NCBI GenBank assembly: GCA_963722495.1
Contig: CAVRND010000021.1
Span: 186,001 to 250,000, forward strand
From: Hyphomicrobium_A sp963722495
GTDB taxonomy: Bacteria > Pseudomonadota > Alphaproteobacteria > Rhizobiales > Hyphomicrobiaceae
DNA: 64,000 bases
Reading direction: 5' to 3'
Each line of letters starts with the position of its first letter. Within the stretch, counting starts at the first letter, position 1. This document shows positions 27,952 to 36,309 of the stretch, piece after piece. Under the pieces are notes generated by a model. The model was not told the DNA's origin. It saw only the letters and a program-made list of their open reading frames with translations, and searched no databases. The position numbers were made by a program, and so were the translations under genes.

Positions 27952-29056
27952 CTACTCCGCTGCGCGCAACTCGGGCCGCACGCCACGATCGAAGTCGCGC
28001 GACAGGAGGCCGAGCACCAGTGACTGAGGCATCGCCGACGAGCGCCTTGTAGCCGCCGATGGCGCGCGCGAAGTGGTTATAGATGATCACCGCGGGGATA
28101 GCGGCGACGAGGCCGATGGCGGTGGCGAGCAGCGCCTCGGCGATGCCCGGCGCGACGATGGCGAGGTTGGTCGTCTGCGCTTCGGAGATGCCGATGAAGC
28201 TGTTCATGATGCCCCACACGGTGCCGAAGAGGCCGACGAACGGCGCCGTCGAGCCGATGGTCGCCAAGACGCCGGTGCCGCGGTTGACGTCACGTCCGGC
28301 GGCAAGCTCGATGCGGTCGAGGCGGGCGGAGACGCGCTCCTTGATGGCGTACTTGTCGGCGACGTCCCAGGATGCGCGAGTTTCGGCCACGGCGGCGCGC
28401 AGCATGGCCGGCACAGCGCCGCGCTTGGCGTCGATGAGGTTCGTGGCCTCGGCGATGCGAGTTGGCGGCGGCGAGCTTGCGCAGCGCATTGCGCACGCGC
28501 CGCTTGGCGGCCCACAGCTCGATACTTTTCGCCATCCACACCGTCCAGGTGATGACGGAGGCGATAGCAAGGCCGATCATCACCGACTTCACGACGATGT
28601 CGGCGGCCATGAACATGCTCCACGGCGACAGGTCGCGCGGGAGGTTGTGGGCCTGCACCATGGGCGCGGGCGAGGTCGTGGCGACCGGTGCTGCCGCGGG
28701 CGTACCGGGGGCAGTGACATCGTTGACGGCGGGCGCGGCGGATTCTGCGGGCGGCGCTGTCGGCTGGGTGGGAGCCGGGCTCGCGGCGGTCTCGGGCGTC
28801 GTCGGGGTCGGCGAGGCTGTTGCAGACGGGGTCGCGGCCGGGGAGACGGCGGGCGCAATGGGGGCGTCGTGGCGGCGGGCGCGGCGGATGACGGGGCGTT
28901 CGGGGGCGCCGACTGGTCGGCTGCGGGCGGCGCGGTCGTCGGCGCCGGTTGCGTGCTTTCCTGAGCGTCGGCGGCGGCGAGGCCGGCGAGCGTCAATGCG
29001 AAAGCAAGGCCGGCTAGTTTAGAGACGTTCGAATATAGCGAGCGACTGTAAGCCAT
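27952..29056 (-). pseudogene. exbB: ExbB proton channel protein with long periplasmic extension, frameshifted
   Basis: MotA/TolQ/ExbB-family channel. The start at 29056 opens a signal-like segment (SKLAGLAFALTLAGLAAADA) and then a Pro/Ala/Thr-rich extension of over 80 residues, as in rhizobial ExbB proteins. Membrane segments follow in different frames: MFMAADIVVKSVMIGLAIASVITW, then TGVLATIGSTAPFVGLFGTVWGIM and LATAIGLVAAIPAVIIYNHFAR. The G-T-V-W-G-I-M and P-A-V-I-x-Y-N motifs are the ExbB signature. The C-terminus, SLVLGLLSRDFDRGVRPELRAAE, lies one frame over and ends at 27952. Three or four indels. First gene of the exbB-exbD-tonB operon. Confidence 0.85.
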
Positions 29057-29109
29057 GGCGCCGAATTCTATTCCAATGCTGGAGACCCCAAAGGCCCATA
29101 GGTAATACC

Positions 29110-29125
29110 TGACAAAACATGTCAA
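29110..29125 (-). promoter_or_regulatory. Iron-responsive operator (TGA-N9-TCA) over the exbB promoter
   Basis: TGACAAAACATGTCA is a TGA-N9-TCA palindrome, the published consensus of the rhizobial RirA iron-responsive operator. Its outer arms TGACA/TGTCA are perfect. On the minus strand, the exbB sense direction, the right arm gives TTGACA, a perfect -35 box, so a bound repressor would block RNA polymerase. The position, about 55 bases upstream of the exbB start, fits. Confidence 0.6.
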
Positions 29126-29306
29126 GTTTGAACTCAATTATGCGACAACGCCGTCGAAGGATAGCGGGGCACACGCCACACTGAACATCGCCCGCCGGCC
29201 TCATCGGCGCAGATGCAAGATCAAACTCAGGCGGCGCAAGTTTGGCGCTCGCTATTCGGCTCAGAAGCCCCTTTTTACCGCGCACGGGGCGCGCTATCTA
29301 TTCACC

Positions 29307-29705
29307 ATGACGCAAAAACCGATGCCCAATGACGAATCCGAGTGGCGCAAGCAGCTGACGCCCGAGCAGTACCGCGTGCTGCGCGAGAAAGGCACCGAGG
29401 CGCCGTTCACCGGCGAGTTCCTGCACGCCGAGGCGGACGGGACCTTCACGTGCGCGGCGTGCGGCAACCCGCTGTTCGCCTCCGACGCCAAGTTCGATTC
29501 CGGAACCGGCTGGCCGTCCTTCGACGAGGCGTTGCCCGGTGCCGTCGAGCAGCACACCGACAGCTCGCACGGCATGGTGCGCACCGAGATCACCTGCGCA
29601 CGCTGCGGCTCGCATCTCGGCCACGTCTTCGACGACGGCCCGACGGCGAGCGGCAAGCGCTACTGCATCAACTCGGTGTGCCTCAACCTCGATGAGAAGG
29701 CGTGA
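29307..29705 (+). CDS. msrB: Peptide-methionine (R)-S-oxide reductase
   Basis: Repairs oxidised methionine in proteins with thioredoxin as electron donor. 132 residues, the usual MsrB length, no signal peptide, so cytosolic. The zinc-binding CxxC pairs are CAACG and CARCG. Other motifs are QYRVLREKGTEAPFTGE, FDSGTGWPSF, and the C-terminal active site RYCINSVCLNL, whose Cys is the nucleophile. Divergent from exbB and convergent with the molybdoenzyme gene on the other side. Intact frame. Confidence 0.95.
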   Translation: MTQKPMPNDESEWRKQLTPEQYRVLREKGTEAPFTGEFLHAEADGTFTCAACGNPLFASDAKFDSGTGWPSFDEALPGAVEQHTDSSHGMVRTEITCARCGSHLGHVFDDGPTASGKRYCINSVCLNLDEKA

Positions 29706-29730
29706 TCGGGCTGATCGCTCGTTGGCCGCG

Positions 29731-30501
29731 CTAGATCCCGGCGTACCATTCGTAGCCGAGATCCTCCCAGAAGCCGCCGCGGCCGCCGCGGATCATCGCG
29801 AAGCTCGCCACCGCCTCGATGCGCTGCACGTACTTGGCGTGCTTGTAGCCGAGCTGGCGCTCGACGCGCATGCGGAGCGGGGCGCCGTACGGCTCGGTCA
29901 GCGCCGCGCCGTTCATGTCGTAGGCGAGGATCGTCTGCGGGTGGAAGGCATCGATGAGATCGATGCTCTCGTAGTACTTGCCGCTGCGCCCCATCGTGTC
30001 GGCGCAGTGCAAGACGAGATAGCGCGCCTCGGGTTTCAACCCGACGCTTTGCAGTAGCGGCGCCATCTGCGCGCCGGTCCATTTGCCGATGGCGCTCCAG
30101 CCCTCGACGCAGTCGTGGCGCGTGATCTGCGTGCGCGCCGGCAGCTTGCGCAGCTCTGCAAGGCTCAGGGATGCCGGCCGCTCGACGAGGCCGCCGATCT
30201 CCAGCCGCCAATCGGCAAAGCCGTTCTGCAGCGATTGCTTGTAGGCGGGGTCGGCGACGGCGGTCGAGCCGTTGGCCTTGAAGTGAGTGGAAAGGTCGGC
30301 CTCGGTGTATTCGCGCGCCAGCGAGCGCGACGACAACGCCAGGCGCTGCACGCGCTCCGTCACGCCCTCGGCCTTGTAGAGCATGTCGCGGAACGACGGG
30401 CTTTGCGAAAGCTGATCGCAGCCGCCGAGCAGCGCCGCGCCACCCACTGCCGCACCGCGGATGATGAAGCCGCGCCGGCTGATGCCGCGTTCACTTGCCA
30501 T
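29731..30501 (-). CDS. Tat-exported molybdopterin-dependent oxidoreductase (sulfite oxidase superfamily)
   Basis: 256-residue periplasmic molybdoenzyme related to MsrP/YedY and sulfite oxidase. The twin-arginine signal SRRGFIIRGAAVGGAALLGG is at residues 8-28; a Cys at GGCDQ could also make it a lipoprotein. The Mo-cofactor domain shows LSLAELRKLPARTQITRHDCVEGW, whose Cys is the Mo thiolate ligand near residue 126. Further conserved parts are TGAQMAPLLQSVG, YYESIDLIDAFHPQTILAYDMNG and GAPLRMRVERQLGYKHAKY. It overlaps the upstream cytochrome b gene by 11 bases, so the two are probably one complex with the cytochrome handling electrons. The substrate is unknown; the convergent msrB is suggestive but not proof of methionine sulfoxide as substrate. 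Confidence 0.88.
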   Translation of the reverse strand: MASERGISRRGFIIRGAAVGGAALLGGCDQLSQSPSFRDMLYKAEGVTERVQRLALSSRSLAREYTEADLSTHFKANGSTAVADPAYKQSLQNGFADWRLEIGGLVERPASLSLAELRKLPARTQITRHDCVEGWSAIGKWTGAQMAPLLQSVGLKPEARYLVLHCADTMGRSGKYYESIDLIDAFHPQTILAYDMNGAALTEPYGAPLRMRVERQLGYKHAKYVQRIEAVASFAMIRGGRGGFWEDLGYEWYAGI

Positions 30502-31336
30502 GCGTCGCCTCCTCCGGCTCGATCGCGTAGCGGCCGGTGATCATCGAGCGGATGTTGTTCCAGGCGCCCGAGGCAAAAACCATGAAGACGTGCACGATGA
30601 CGAACAGCGTGATGCCCGTCGCGCACAGGAAGTGGATGGTGCGCGCCGACTGCCGCCCGCCGAAGATGTCGAGCAGGAACGGGAATGCCGCGTCCATGGC
30701 CGGCGACATGGTGAGCCCGGTGAGGAAAATCAGCGGCAACAGCCCGAAGATCACCGCGAGGTAGGTCAGCTTCTGCAGCACGTTGTAGCTCTTCGCCTCC
30801 TCGCCCTTGGGAAAGCGAAAGCGGATGTGCTCCCACACCGACTGCCCGATGTGGCGCAGCTGGCTGCGTGTGGGCGCGAGGTCGCGGCGCACGTGTCCGC
30901 TCCACGCGGCATAGACGAGATACGCAAGCCCGTTGAGCACGAACAGCCAGGCGAAGAAGAAGTGCCAGCGGCGCCCGGTGGCGAGATCGCGGTACGAGGG
31001 GAGCGTGATCCAGTGCGGGAAGCCGCGGCCCTCGAGGTCGCCGTTCGCATCGCGCGACAACCCGAGCACGCCCGTCGTGTCGAACTTCCATGGGCCGACC
31101 GTGGTGATGCCGGCGTAGCTGCCGTCGTCGCGCTGGATGGCGTCCATGCTCAGAACGGCGCGGGCCGGGTCCGACTTCTCGCCGAAGTAGAGGGTCGAAT
31201 GGGCGTTGAAGATCTGCAGGCCGCTCAGCAGCAGCACCAACAGGCAGAAGGCGTTCACCCAATGCGTGATGCGCACCGCCAGCGTGTGGCGGTAGACGAT
31301 CTCCTGGGCCGGTGGGGCGATGGCTGTACTGACCAT
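30491..31336 (-). CDS. Cytochrome b/b6 domain protein (Ni/Fe-hydrogenase b-type)
   Basis: Integral membrane diheme cytochrome b of 281 residues. The PF01292-type pattern is visible: helix 1 carries VRITHWVNAFCLLVLLLSGLQI with one heme His. RRWHFFFAWLFVLNGLAYLVYAAW has a second. LTYLAVIFGLLPLIFLTGLTMSP is a third helix. The last helix pair has RTIHFLCATGITLFVIVHVFMVF with two His. An extracytoplasmic loop of about 70 residues separates helices 1 and 2. The gene overlaps and precedes the Tat-exported molybdoenzyme, so it is the likely quinone-linked membrane anchor. This differs from MsrQ, the usual partner of MsrP, which is smaller and of another family. Intact frame. Confidence 0.88.
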   Translation of the reverse strand: MVSTAIAPPAQEIVYRHTLAVRITHWVNAFCLLVLLLSGLQIFNAHSTLYFGEKSDPARAVLSMDAIQRDDGSYAGITTVGPWKFDTTGVLGLSRDANGDLEGRGFPHWITLPSYRDLATGRRWHFFFAWLFVLNGLAYLVYAAWSGHVRRDLAPTRSQLRHIGQSVWEHIRFRFPKGEEAKSYNVLQKLTYLAVIFGLLPLIFLTGLTMSPAMDAAFPFLLDIFGGRQSARTIHFLCATGITLFVIVHVFMVFASGAWNNIRSMITGRYAIEPEEATHGK

Positions 31337-31372
31337 GATCGGTACCTTTCCTGCCCGATCCTAGCGCCTTGG

Positions 31373-32095
31373 CTAGTAACGGGTGGTTATCTCCGTGAGC
31401 CAGGCCGGCGAAGCTTCGACAAGCACCGCTTCAAGGCGCTTGTCGAGCCCGCTGACGATCGACAATCCGATGACGATGAGCAGGCCGCCGAGCACCAGCT
31501 TGCCGCCCTTGCCGGCCTCCAGCAGCCGTCCGCGCCAGCGTATCAGCGTCTCGCGCGACAGGAGCCCGAGCAGCAGCAGCGGCAACGCAGCGCCGACGCC
31601 GAACGCCAGCATGACGAATGCCACCTGCCACAGGTTTTCGCCCTGCGCTGCGAGCACGGAGGCCGCGCCGAGCGTCGGCCCGACGCATGGGCTCCACACG
31701 GCGCCGAGCAGCAGGCCGAGCGCGAATTGCCCCGACAGCCCGCCGGTCTCGATGCCGCCGAAGCGGTCCTCGGCCCAGCCGCTGATCGGCGCCGCGGCGG
31801 CGGCAACCTGCGTCTGCAGCTGCGGCACCAGCAGGATGACGCCGATGCCGATCAGCATCATCGCGGCGATGATGCGAAAGAAGCTCGCGTCGAGGCCGAT
31901 GCCGTAGCCGATGGTGGCGATGAACATGCCAATGGCGACGAACGACAGCGCCAGACCGGAGGCGAGCGCCACAGGGCCGAGGCGATGCTCGCTCACGGCG
32001 GTGACGAGGATGATCGGTAGCAGCGGCAGCACGCACGGCGAGAGCGTCGAGAGGATGCCGGCGAGGAGGGCGAATATCGTGCTGCCGAGAAGCAT
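31373..32095 (-). CDS. ccdA: Cytochrome c biogenesis protein CcdA (DsbD-like)
   Basis: Polytopic membrane thiol transporter, 240 residues and about six helices, that passes reducing power from cytosolic thioredoxin to the periplasm. The two redox Cys are in helix contexts LSTLSPCVLPLLPI (near residue 21) and VWSPCVGPTLGA (near residue 137), the family hallmark. It follows the thioredoxin-like gene by nine bases on the same strand. Together they form a minimal periplasmic reduction pair that could serve cytochrome c maturation or repair of the neighbouring redox enzymes. Frame intact. Confidence 0.9.
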   Translation of the reverse strand: MLLGSTIFALLAGILSTLSPCVLPLLPIILVTAVSEHRLGPVALASGLALSFVAIGMFIATIGYGIGLDASFFRIIAAMMLIGIGVILLVPQLQTQVAAAAAPISGWAEDRFGGIETGGLSGQFALGLLLGAVWSPCVGPTLGAASVLAAQGENLWQVAFVMLAFGVGAALPLLLLGLLSRETLIRWRGRLLEAGKGGKLVLGGLLIVIGLSIVSGLDKRLEAVLVEASPAWLTEITTRY

Positions 32096-32104
32096 GGGTT
32101 CGGC

Positions 32105-32506
32105 CTACTTCATCGCCGTGGCGATCAGCGCCTCGATCGACGCCTTGTTGGTGTCGCCGGCGGAACGGGCCGTTTCGGTTTTGCCTTTGAAGGCGATCAG
32201 CGTGCTCTGCTGACGCACGTTGAAGCTCTTCAAGACGTCAGGCTGATTGTCGAAATCGACCTTCAGCACCGTGAGGTCTTTGTATTTGGCGTCCTGCTGC
32301 AAGCCGCCCAGAATCGCTTGCTGCGCTTTGCAGACTGGACACCACGGTGCGAAGACGTCGATGAGGAGCGGCTTGCCGGAGCTCTGTGCGGCCTCGAAGG
32401 CGGCCTGATCGAAGGGCTTTTCGTCGAAGGACCAAGCGGCCCCAGCGCTAAACGCCATGCCCGCAAGGGCGATGACGGCAATTCTCATCAGCTTGATGGA
32501 CGGCAT
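32105..32506 (-). CDS. Exported thioredoxin-family protein
   Basis: 133-residue thioredoxin-fold protein with an N-terminal signal segment (KLMRIAVIALAGMAFSAGAAW). The active site is APWCPVCKAQQ, C-P-V-C, and the fold end is seen in KVDFDNQPDVLKSFNVRQQSTLIAFKGKTE with the cis-Pro position altered to S-T. It is probably the periplasmic redox partner of the adjacent CcdA, in line with common thioredoxin-CcdA pairs. The upstream gap to the histidine kinase is short and holds no evident terminator. Intact frame. Confidence 0.85.
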   Translation of the reverse strand: MPSIKLMRIAVIALAGMAFSAGAAWSFDEKPFDQAAFEAAQSSGKPLLIDVFAPWCPVCKAQQAILGGLQQDAKYKDLTVLKVDFDNQPDVLKSFNVRQQSTLIAFKGKTETARSAGDTNKASIEALIATAMK

Positions 32507-32592
32507 TGTCTGCTCCTGGGGCGTGAATCTGGGGCGCGAATGGTGTCCACATCCGTACGCGACGGGCGCCTCGGAAGTTACACCGGCCGCGG

Positions 32593-33954
32593 CTAAGCGG
32601 CTGCGAACCGTGCGCCTGGGATGCGCAACACGATGCGGCAGCCGTGCGCCGGCGCCTCGATGGACAGCGAAGCACCCCAGGCATCGGCAATGTCGCCCAC
32701 GATGGCGAGGCCAAGGCCGGCCGAGCCCGATTGATCGAGCCGCCCGCCGCGGCGCAACGCCTCCTGCGCGCGCTCGGGCGGAATGCCCGGTCCGTCGTCG
32801 ATGACAGCGAGCGCCACGACGCCGTCCTCGGCGCGCGCCTTGACCGTCACGGCGCCCTGCGCGTGCCGGGCCGCATTCTCAGTCAGGTTGCCCAGCGCCT
32901 CGGTAAGGTCTTCGGCGTCGATGCGCGCCATCAGGCCGGCCGGCACATCGACGGTCCATGCGACGCGCTTTCCCTGCGGTGTGCGCTCGATGACGCGCAC
33001 GACCCGGCCGGCGACCGTCGCGACATTGGCGGCCGCGTTGGCGGCATTGGCGCCGCTGCGCGCCCGCGCCAGCTCGCGGTCGACGTGGCGGCGCATGCTG
33101 CCGGCGATATCCTCGATCTCCTCGGCGAGCTCGTCCTCGCCTTTGGCTTTCAATCGCTCGGCGTCGCTGCTCAACAACTGCAGCGGCGTCTTGAGGCCGT
33201 GTGCCAGATCGGCAGCGCGGGCGCGGGCTTTCTCGACTTGCCGCTCGCGCGCGTCGAGCAGCGTGTCGATCTCTCGCGCGAGGGGGAGCACTTCGTCGGG
33301 GAAACCGCCGCCGAGCCGACGTGCTTCCCCCGAGCCGATGGCCGTCAGTTTGCGGCGCATCGCGGCCAGCGGTCGCAAGCCGATGGTCACCTGTGCCCAT
33401 GCCGCCGCCGTGAGCAGAAGTCCGAGCACGATAAGGAAAGGGATCAGCGCGCTGGCGAAACGGCTCACCGCAGCGCTGACGTCGGCATCGTTGATGGCGA
33501 CGGCAACGCGCGCCGTTCGCTCGCCGAGCCGGGCCGGGAACTCGATGCGCCGCTGGATGAGATGCAGCCTTTGCCCGTCAGGACCGGGCAGCTCGTAACT
33601 GTGCACCTTGTCGTCGACATCACGCTCCGCCGGCAATGCAATTTCGAAGTCCCACAACGAGCGCGAGCGCAGAACCGGGCCGTCGGGTTCGACGCTCACC
33701 TGCCAATAGAGGCCCGATAGCGCGCGCTGGAAACGGGGGTCGGCGGGCGCCCGCGTCACCGCCAGCTGGCCGCCGGGGCCTGCGTCGATGCCGGCAATGA
33801 GCTGATCGAGGTCGCTGGCCAGCTCCGCGTCGACCCAACGCTCGACGTGGCGCTGGAACAGGAGCGTCAGCCCGACCGCCGACAGCGCCAGGGCCGCGAG
33901 CACGAAGGCGGCAGCGCCGGCAAGCAGCCTCAGGCGCAGCGAGCCAAAGCTCAT
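32593..33954 (-). CDS. Sensor histidine kinase (PhoQ-like)
   Basis: 453-residue membrane kinase. Two helices, LLAGAAAFVLAALALSAVGLTLL (near residues 8-31) and LIPFLIVLGLLLTAAAWAQV (near residue 170), enclose a periplasmic sensor of about 140 residues. HAMP-like LRPLAAMRRKL leads to the H-box ARAADLAHGLKTPLQLL, the N-box LGNLTENAARHA, the G1 box DDGPGIPPERA and the G2 box GSAGLGLAIVGDIADAWG. The last bases overlap nothing, but its start overlaps the regulator stop by four bases. Order: PepSY protein, regulator, kinase. Intact, in contrast to the kinase at 6106. Confidence 0.93.
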   Translation of the reverse strand: MSFGSLRLRLLAGAAAFVLAALALSAVGLTLLFQRHVERWVDAELASDLDQLIAGIDAGPGGQLAVTRAPADPRFQRALSGLYWQVSVEPDGPVLRSRSLWDFEIALPAERDVDDKVHSYELPGPDGQRLHLIQRRIEFPARLGERTARVAVAINDADVSAAVSRFASALIPFLIVLGLLLTAAAWAQVTIGLRPLAAMRRKLTAIGSGEARRLGGGFPDEVLPLAREIDTLLDARERQVEKARARAADLAHGLKTPLQLLSSDAERLKAKGEDELAEEIEDIAGSMRRHVDRELARARSGANAANAAANVATVAGRVVRVIERTPQGKRVAWTVDVPAGLMARIDAEDLTEALGNLTENAARHAQGAVTVKARAEDGVVALAVIDDGPGIPPERAQEALRRGGRLDQSGSAGLGLAIVGDIADAWGASLSIEAPAHGCRIVLRIPGARFAAA

Positions 33955-34616
33955 GTGGCGCCATCCGCGATCAGGTATCCGAAGCCGCGCCGGGTCTCGA
34001 TGGCGTCCGCGCCGAGCTTCTTGCGCAGGCGCATGATCAGCGCCTCGAGCGCGTTGGCATTGCGCGCGTCGTCGTCGCCGTAGAGGTGCTCGATCAGCTC
34101 GTGCGGGGGCACTACGCGCCCCTTGTGGTGCATGAGGTAGGCGACGAGACGGTATTCGAGCGGCGAGGCCTGCACCGGATTGCCGGACGCGAGGATGCGC
34201 ATCTGCCGCGTGTCGAGGGAGAGGCTGCCCGCCTCGATCAGCGCGTTGCCGTGGCCGGCGGAGCGGCGGATCAGAGCGCGCACGCGCGCCAGCAGCTCCT
34301 CGGTGCGAAACGGTTTGGCGAGATAATCGTCGGCGCCGGCATCGATGCCCTCGACCCGCTCCGGCCAGGTGCCGCGCGCGGTGAGGACCAGCACCGGCAT
34401 GTTGCGCCCCGCGGCGCGCCAGCGCTTGAGGACGGAGAGGCCGTCCATCTTCGGCAGTCCGAGGTCGAGCACCACGAGATCGTAGGCTTCCGTGTCGCCG
34501 CGAAACCAGGCGTCCTCGCCATCGGCCGACACGTCGCAGGCGTAGCCCGCCGCCTCGAGCGCGGTTTTGATGCCGTCGCTGATACGCGGCTCGTCCTCGA
34601 CGACCAGCAACCGCAT
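33951..34616 (-). CDS. OmpR-family response regulator
   Basis: 221-residue DNA-binding regulator, partner of the overlapping kinase. The start at 34616 (MRLLVVEDEPRISDGI) is chosen over the longer open frame because receiver domains begin this way and because the ATG overlaps the PepSY stop (TGATG). The phosphoacceptor Asp is in YDLVVLDLGLPKMDG, switch Thr in LVLTARG, Lys in YLAKPFRTEELLARV. The winged helix reads LSLDTRQMRIL, ASPLEYRLVAYLMHHKG, and LEALIMRLRKKLGAD, typical of OmpR/PhoP. A likely target is the adjacent pair of PepSY genes, as in similar loci. Confidence 0.94.
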   Translation of the reverse strand: MRLLVVEDEPRISDGIKTALEAAGYACDVSADGEDAWFRGDTEAYDLVVLDLGLPKMDGLSVLKRWRAAGRNMPVLVLTARGTWPERVEGIDAGADDYLAKPFRTEELLARVRALIRRSAGHGNALIEAGSLSLDTRQMRILASGNPVQASPLEYRLVAYLMHHKGRVVPPHELIEHLYGDDDARNANALEALIMRLRKKLGADAIETRRGFGYLIADGAT

Positions 34617-34930
34617 CAGTCGTCGTCCTCGACCTTGAGGATGTTGCCCGAGGCCGCGTCGGCCTCGACCTCCTGCACCTTGCCGTCCGGCCGCAGCAGC
34701 TTCAGCTCGTAGACGTAGATGCCGTCGTCGAGCTCGAGCTGCACCTCCAGCATCTCGCCCGGGACCTTCGCCTGGACCCCGCTGATGATTTCCGACAGCG
34801 GCTTGATGCGGCCCTCGCTCAGCAGCCGCTTGGCGAGTTCGGGGCCGACGTCGTCGGCGCGCGCAGCGCCGGCCGCCAGCGCGATGACAAGCGCTGCGGC
34901 GAGACTGCATCGGCGATGGAAGGCGCACAT
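34616..34930 (-). CDS. PepSY domain protein, exported
   Basis: 104-residue periplasmic protein. The ATG at 34930 has GGAG eight bases upstream and begins the signal segment RRCSLAAALVIALAAGAARA. The mature PepSY domain has LAKRLLSEGRIKPLSEIISGV, QAKVPGEMLEVQLELDDG, IYVYELKLLRPDGKVQEVEAD, and SGNILKVEDDD. PepSY domains are thought to inhibit proteases or sense periplasmic ligands. It is first in an operon with the regulator and kinase, and is divergent from a second, related PepSY gene at 35094. Confidence 0.88.
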   Translation of the reverse strand: MCAFHRRCSLAAALVIALAAGAARADDVGPELAKRLLSEGRIKPLSEIISGVQAKVPGEMLEVQLELDDGIYVYELKLLRPDGKVQEVEADAASGNILKVEDDD

Positions 34931-35093
34931 CGGCATGTCTCCAATCTGCGAGCCAATTGCTGACAACTCCCTGACGGCAGGGGTCAGAGGGCTGTCAGGG
35001 GGCTTCGTCCATGGTGCGCTCCAGCCGGCCACCTCGCCGGTTCCACGCTCGCGTTACCGACACTCAAGTCGCGAACATCAGGAGATGCAACTC

Positions 35094-35381
35094 ATGCGAA
35101 CCTACATTCTCGCCCCCGTCCTCGCACTGTCGCTTGCCGCCGCCGCAATTCCGGCTGTTGCCGAACCGGCGCCCGGCACCCGTCTCAACGTGCCGCAGGC
35201 CGATTGGCTGAGCCCGGCGCAGATCACCGACAAGCTGGCCGGTGCCGGCTACCGCGTCACCGAGATCGAGGTGGACGATGGCGCCTACGAGGTCGACCTG
35301 ATCGACAAGAACGGCACCAAGGTCGAGGGCCATGTGCACCCCGCCACCGGCGAGCTGCTGCGCGGCTACGACAACGACTAA
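35094..35381 (+). CDS. Second PepSY domain protein, exported
   Basis: 95-residue protein of the PepSY_2 type. The start at 35094 is preferred: GGAG is nine bases before it, whereas the in-frame ATG at 35085 touches the GGAG. Signal peptide: RTYILAPVLALSLAAAAIPA, cleavage after AVA. The domain has WLSPAQITDKLAGAGYRVTEIEVDDGAYEVDL-type residues, then DKNGTKVEGHVHPATGELL, the closing PepSY strand pair. Divergent from the PepSY-regulator-kinase operon with 163 bases between. Probably controlled by that two-component system. Intact. Confidence 0.88.
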   Translation: MRTYILAPVLALSLAAAAIPAVAEPAPGTRLNVPQADWLSPAQITDKLAGAGYRVTEIEVDDGAYEVDLIDKNGTKVEGHVHPATGELLRGYDND

Positions 35382-35404
35382 TCGGCGCTAACCGGTGCGC
35401 CACG

Positions 35405-35460
35405 CTTCTCCCTCCCCCGCTCAATGCGAAGACATGGCTCCGCTGTGGCGGGGGAGCGGA
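35405..35460. repeat. C-rich/G-rich intergenic inverted repeat, partial
   Basis: CTCCCCCGC at 35412-35420 pairs with GCGGGGGAG at 35448-35456. It resembles one arm-pair of the CCCTCCCCC/GGGGGAGGG elements between the metH parts, suggesting a family of dispersed palindromes in this genome. Confidence 0.5.
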
Positions 35461-35533
35461 GCTATAGCGGTCATCGAAAAGAGGAGAGCGGAGATGCAGG
35501 CCACGCGCGCTCAGCGCCAGAGGCTCCGGCGCG

Positions 35534-35917
35534 TCAGCGCCAAAGTCCTAAGTCTTCCCACTTGTCTTCCGGGATCTCTTTGCCGATCTCGTAGGTGAAG
35601 GTCAGCGCCTTCATCTGATCCGGCGTCACGTCGCATTTGAACTTGAGCCCGTACCAGTGCGACTTGGCGCGCACCGCGCCGCCCTTCGCCGCCACCTGCG
35701 TACCCGTGAACGCCGCGCGGCCGCTGATGCTGGTCTTCAGGCGATCGGCCTTCGGCAGCTTGCCGTCGCGGCGGATGGTGTCGATGCCTTTGATGATGCA
35801 CGCCTGATGCGCCCGCTCTTCCGGATCGAGCTTCATCAGCTGGTCGTTGATGGTTCCCGCCTGCGCGGCGAGCGGACATAACAATAGCGCCGCGAGCAGT
35901 CGAAGCCTGCGTGTCAT
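35534..35917 (-). CDS. DUF930 domain protein, exported
   Basis: 127-residue protein of the DUF930 family, known mainly from Hyphomicrobiales and without assigned function. The start at 35917 (MTRRLRLLAALLLCPLAAQA) gives a signal peptide; the longer open frame to 35983 adds a leader without signal character. The mature domain has LMKLDPEERAHQACIIKGID, which holds one conserved Cys, then DRLKTSISGRAAFTGTQVAAKGGAVRAKSHWYGLKF with K-C-D-V-T-P supplying a second Cys. The pair could form a disulfide. The end is EIPEDKWEDLGLW. Monocistronic as far as can be seen. Confidence 0.82.
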   Translation of the reverse strand: MTRRLRLLAALLLCPLAAQAGTINDQLMKLDPEERAHQACIIKGIDTIRRDGKLPKADRLKTSISGRAAFTGTQVAAKGGAVRAKSHWYGLKFKCDVTPDQMKALTFTYEIGKEIPEDKWEDLGLWR

Positions 35918-36309
35918 GTAACCCCCGGATGACGCCTTCGGCAGGCGTTTGATCGTGACCCCGCTGGCGATTAAGCGGAACAATCGGGCGCGTATAAGGC
36001 TTTACGGGCGATCCGCAGGATCTGGGGCGAAATCATCGCGCGCCACACGTGCGAGACAAAAGCTTCACGTAGATCAATCGGCAATTGCAGCGCGATAAGT
36101 CTGCGTGTCGCGCAAGCGCAACTTGGTTCATGAAAGTGCTCCGGAAACCAGCGAATGCTTTTCCGACAAGCGGAACATTGAACGTCTGTCATCAACCGAC
36201 GCTATCTCCGCCCCTGCGTGCGCTTCGTGGGGCATGAAGCAGCGCATGGGATGTCCCGGCCGGGCTCGCCCTTTCGTTCAGCGTACATGGGGCAATAGGA
36301 GTTCACAGC
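35918..36309. other. Intergenic region upstream of the adhesin gene
   Basis: About 390 bases. It must include the promoter of the trimeric autotransporter. AT-richer stretches lie around 36040-36180. Short open frames here have no gene-like features. AATAGGAG precedes the adhesin GTG. Confidence 0.45.
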
